From NCBI GenBank assembly GCA_002492075.1, contig DKXD01000075.1:3725-17885 (forward strand): a stretch of 14,161 nt of DNA. Reading direction: 5' to 3'. Under the pieces are notes generated by a model. That model saw nothing but the letters and a program-made list of their open reading frames with translations, was not told the DNA's origin and ran no database searches. This document shows, piece after piece, positions 12,892 through 14,161 of the stretch. The number at the start of each line of letters is the position of its first letter. Position 1 is the first letter of the stretch. The translations under genes were made by a program, and so were the position numbers. The DNA is from Ruminococcaceae bacterium UBA7135 (GTDB lineage: Bacteria; Bacillota; Clostridia; Oscillospirales; Ruminococcaceae).

Positions 12892-14161
12892 ATGCCAAAG
12901 ATAAATCAACTGGATAAAAGCGTGTACGAGCTTATTGCGGCGGGCGAGGTGATAGAGCGACCATCCTCGGTGATAAAGGAGCTTGCGGAGAACTCGATAG
13001 ACGCGGGTGCGCATATTATTACCGTGGAAATAAAGCGCGGCGGGATAACCTATATGAGGATAACCGATAACGGCTGCGGCATTTCTTATGAGGACGTGCC
13101 GCTTGCTTTTCAACGTCACGCGACAAGCAAGGTGTACACCGCGCAAGACCTTGAAAACATCAACACACTCGGCTTTCGCGGAGAGGCGCTGGCTTCGGTG
13201 GCGGCGGTGTCGCGGATAGAAGCCGTATCAAAGCGCGCCGAAGACAAGTTGGGAACTTGCTATAAGATCGAGGGCACATTGCCTATGGAGTATGACCGCA
13301 CAGGCTGCGCGGACGGCACCACCATTATAATACGTGACTTGTTTTACAACACTCCGGCACGTCTGAAGTTTCTCAAAAAGGACGTAACCGAGGGAAATTA
13401 CTGCGCGAATGTTATTGAGAAGTTGGCTTTATCTCACCCCGATATTTCGTTTCGCTTCATCCGCGATGGAAAGCAGACGCTGTTCACTCCCGGCGACGCA
13501 GAGTATTTCAACGCGATACACGCGGTTTTCGGAAAACAGTTTGCCGCGGGAATGATACCTGTTGACAGCATTTACCGCGATATTGGAGTTACGGGCTTTG
13601 TAAGCTCACCGCTGTTCACGCGTTCCAACCGCACCATGCAGAATTTTTTCATAAACGGCAGAAGCGTGAAAAATCCGATATGCTGCGCCGCCTTGGAGGA
13701 AGCGTTCAGAAACTCGATAATGACGGGGAAATTCCCGACTTGCGTTCTGAATGTCAATCTCGACCCCGCGCTTTTGGATGCGAATATCTCTCCCGCAAAG
13801 ACAGAGGTGCGCTTTTCAAATGACAAGGCGGTGTTCGACGCGGTTTATTACGCAGTAAAGAATGCCTTGCTGGGTTACGACGAAAGCCGCGAGATAGTTT
13901 TGCCAAAGTCCGCCGAAAGCCCTAGAAGCTCCGAGCCGTCCAAGCCCGAAAAGCCGGAAGAGCCGACCGCGCCTACGATAGCGATACCCACGGGAAAAAG
14001 CGTCGGTATCGCAGTCAATGACCGCGCTGTTTCCGATAGCCTTTACCGCAAGCCCGAAAGTTTTCGTTTTCCCGTGCCCGATGAAAAAACGGAACAGACG
14101 GTACTGCCCGAGTTCGAGCCTGTTTTGGTAAAGGCGGAGAAGTACGGCTCCAAGAAAGAAT
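12892..14161 (+). CDS. mutL: DNA mismatch repair protein MutL, N-terminal part (3' end outside window)
   Basis: This is a GHKL-ATPase partner of MutS that couples mismatch recognition to strand incision and removal. The frame is open from ATG 12892 to the window end (423 codons visible). GHKL motifs are intact: IAAGEVIERPSSVIKELAENS followed by IDAG (15-39; Glu30 is the likely catalytic base), DNGCGI (59-64), RHATSK (75-80) and LGFRGEAL (93-100). LFYNTPARLKFLK, the NFFINGRSVKN block, and NISPAKTEVRF near residue 300 complete the N-terminal domain. The last motif has Ser where many MutL proteins have His (HPAK). After about residue 340 a Pro/Glu/Ser-rich linker begins. The C-terminal dimerisation and endonuclease domain, expected in a bacterium without MutH, lies beyond the window. 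A weak AGGCGG site precedes the ATG. The 135-base gap after mutS holds two hairpins. Confidence 0.96.
   Translation, partial: MPKINQLDKSVYELIAAGEVIERPSSVIKELAENSIDAGAHIITVEIKRGGITYMRITDNGCGISYEDVPLAFQRHATSKVYTAQDLENINTLGFRGEALASVAAVSRIEAVSKRAEDKLGTCYKIEGTLPMEYDRTGCADGTTIIIRDLFYNTPARLKFLKKDVTEGNYCANVIEKLALSHPDISFRFIRDGKQTLFTPGDAEYFNAIHAVFGKQFAAGMIPVDSIYRDIGVTGFVSSPLFTRSNRTMQNFFINGRSVKNPICCAALEEAFRNSIMTGKFPTCVLNVNLDPALLDANISPAKTEVRFSNDKAVFDAVYYAVKNALLGYDESREIVLPKSAESPRSSEPSKPEKPEEPTAPTIAIPTGKSVGIAVNDRAVSDSLYRKPESFRFPVPDEKTEQTVLPEFEPVLVKAEKYGSKKE

Noticed and set aside
13783..13806. Ser in place of His in the MutL HPAK motif as a defect
   Set aside because: The rest of the motif (SPAKTEVRF) and all GHKL motifs are intact. 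The Lys is the key residue, and substitutions at the His position occur in MutL homologues.

Overview
The window looks like core chromosome of a Gram-positive anaerobe of the class Clostridia, probably a gut Ruminococcaceae/Oscillospiraceae relative. This is inferred from the strong AGGAGG-type ribosome binding sites, the Firmicutes gene order miaB - ymcA/ylbF-like - mutS - mutL, the recD2-comF pair, and a secreted protein ending in an NTG-hydrophobic-KKKK tail. No phage, transposase, CRISPR array, rRNA or tRNA was found.

Layout. 1-312 (+) is the 3' end of ilvC, closed by a strong terminator. 313-674 has no gene but is rich in structure: a hairpin, then a 103-bp element with 19-nt imperfect terminal inverted repeats that encloses a perfect 10-bp hairpin, then the terminator of the next, leftward gene. 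675-3433 holds three minus-strand genes that look separately transcribed: a two-domain secreted/anchored protein, a PdxY-type pyridoxal/pyridoxamine kinase with a TTG start, and a small XRE-family regulator. 3434-3829 is an AT-rich divergent region with a 14-bp palindrome and the prmA promoter.

From 3830 all genes point right. prmA (ribosomal protein L11 methyltransferase), a 91-aa membrane-anchored protein, recD2 (helicase) and comF (phosphoribosyltransferase family) form one tight run that ends at a terminator near 8076. A new promoter at 8104-8132 then starts miaB (tRNA methylthiotransferase), a YmcA/YlbF (Ric) family protein with a cysteine-rich tail, mutS and mutL (cut off by the window end). 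This second run joins tRNA modification, a probable partner of the RNase Y-associated Ric complex, and mismatch repair, as in Bacillus subtilis.

The most unusual signal is a pair of hairpins 12 kb apart, at 480-512 and in the mutS-mutL gap at 12824-12858. Their 13-nt loops are nearly identical (CC[G/A]CCACAGACGA) and both are closed by CC/GG, but the rest of their stems is unrelated in sequence and still perfectly paired. That is a covariation-like sign of a conserved structural element. Neither has a T-tract, so neither is an ordinary terminator.
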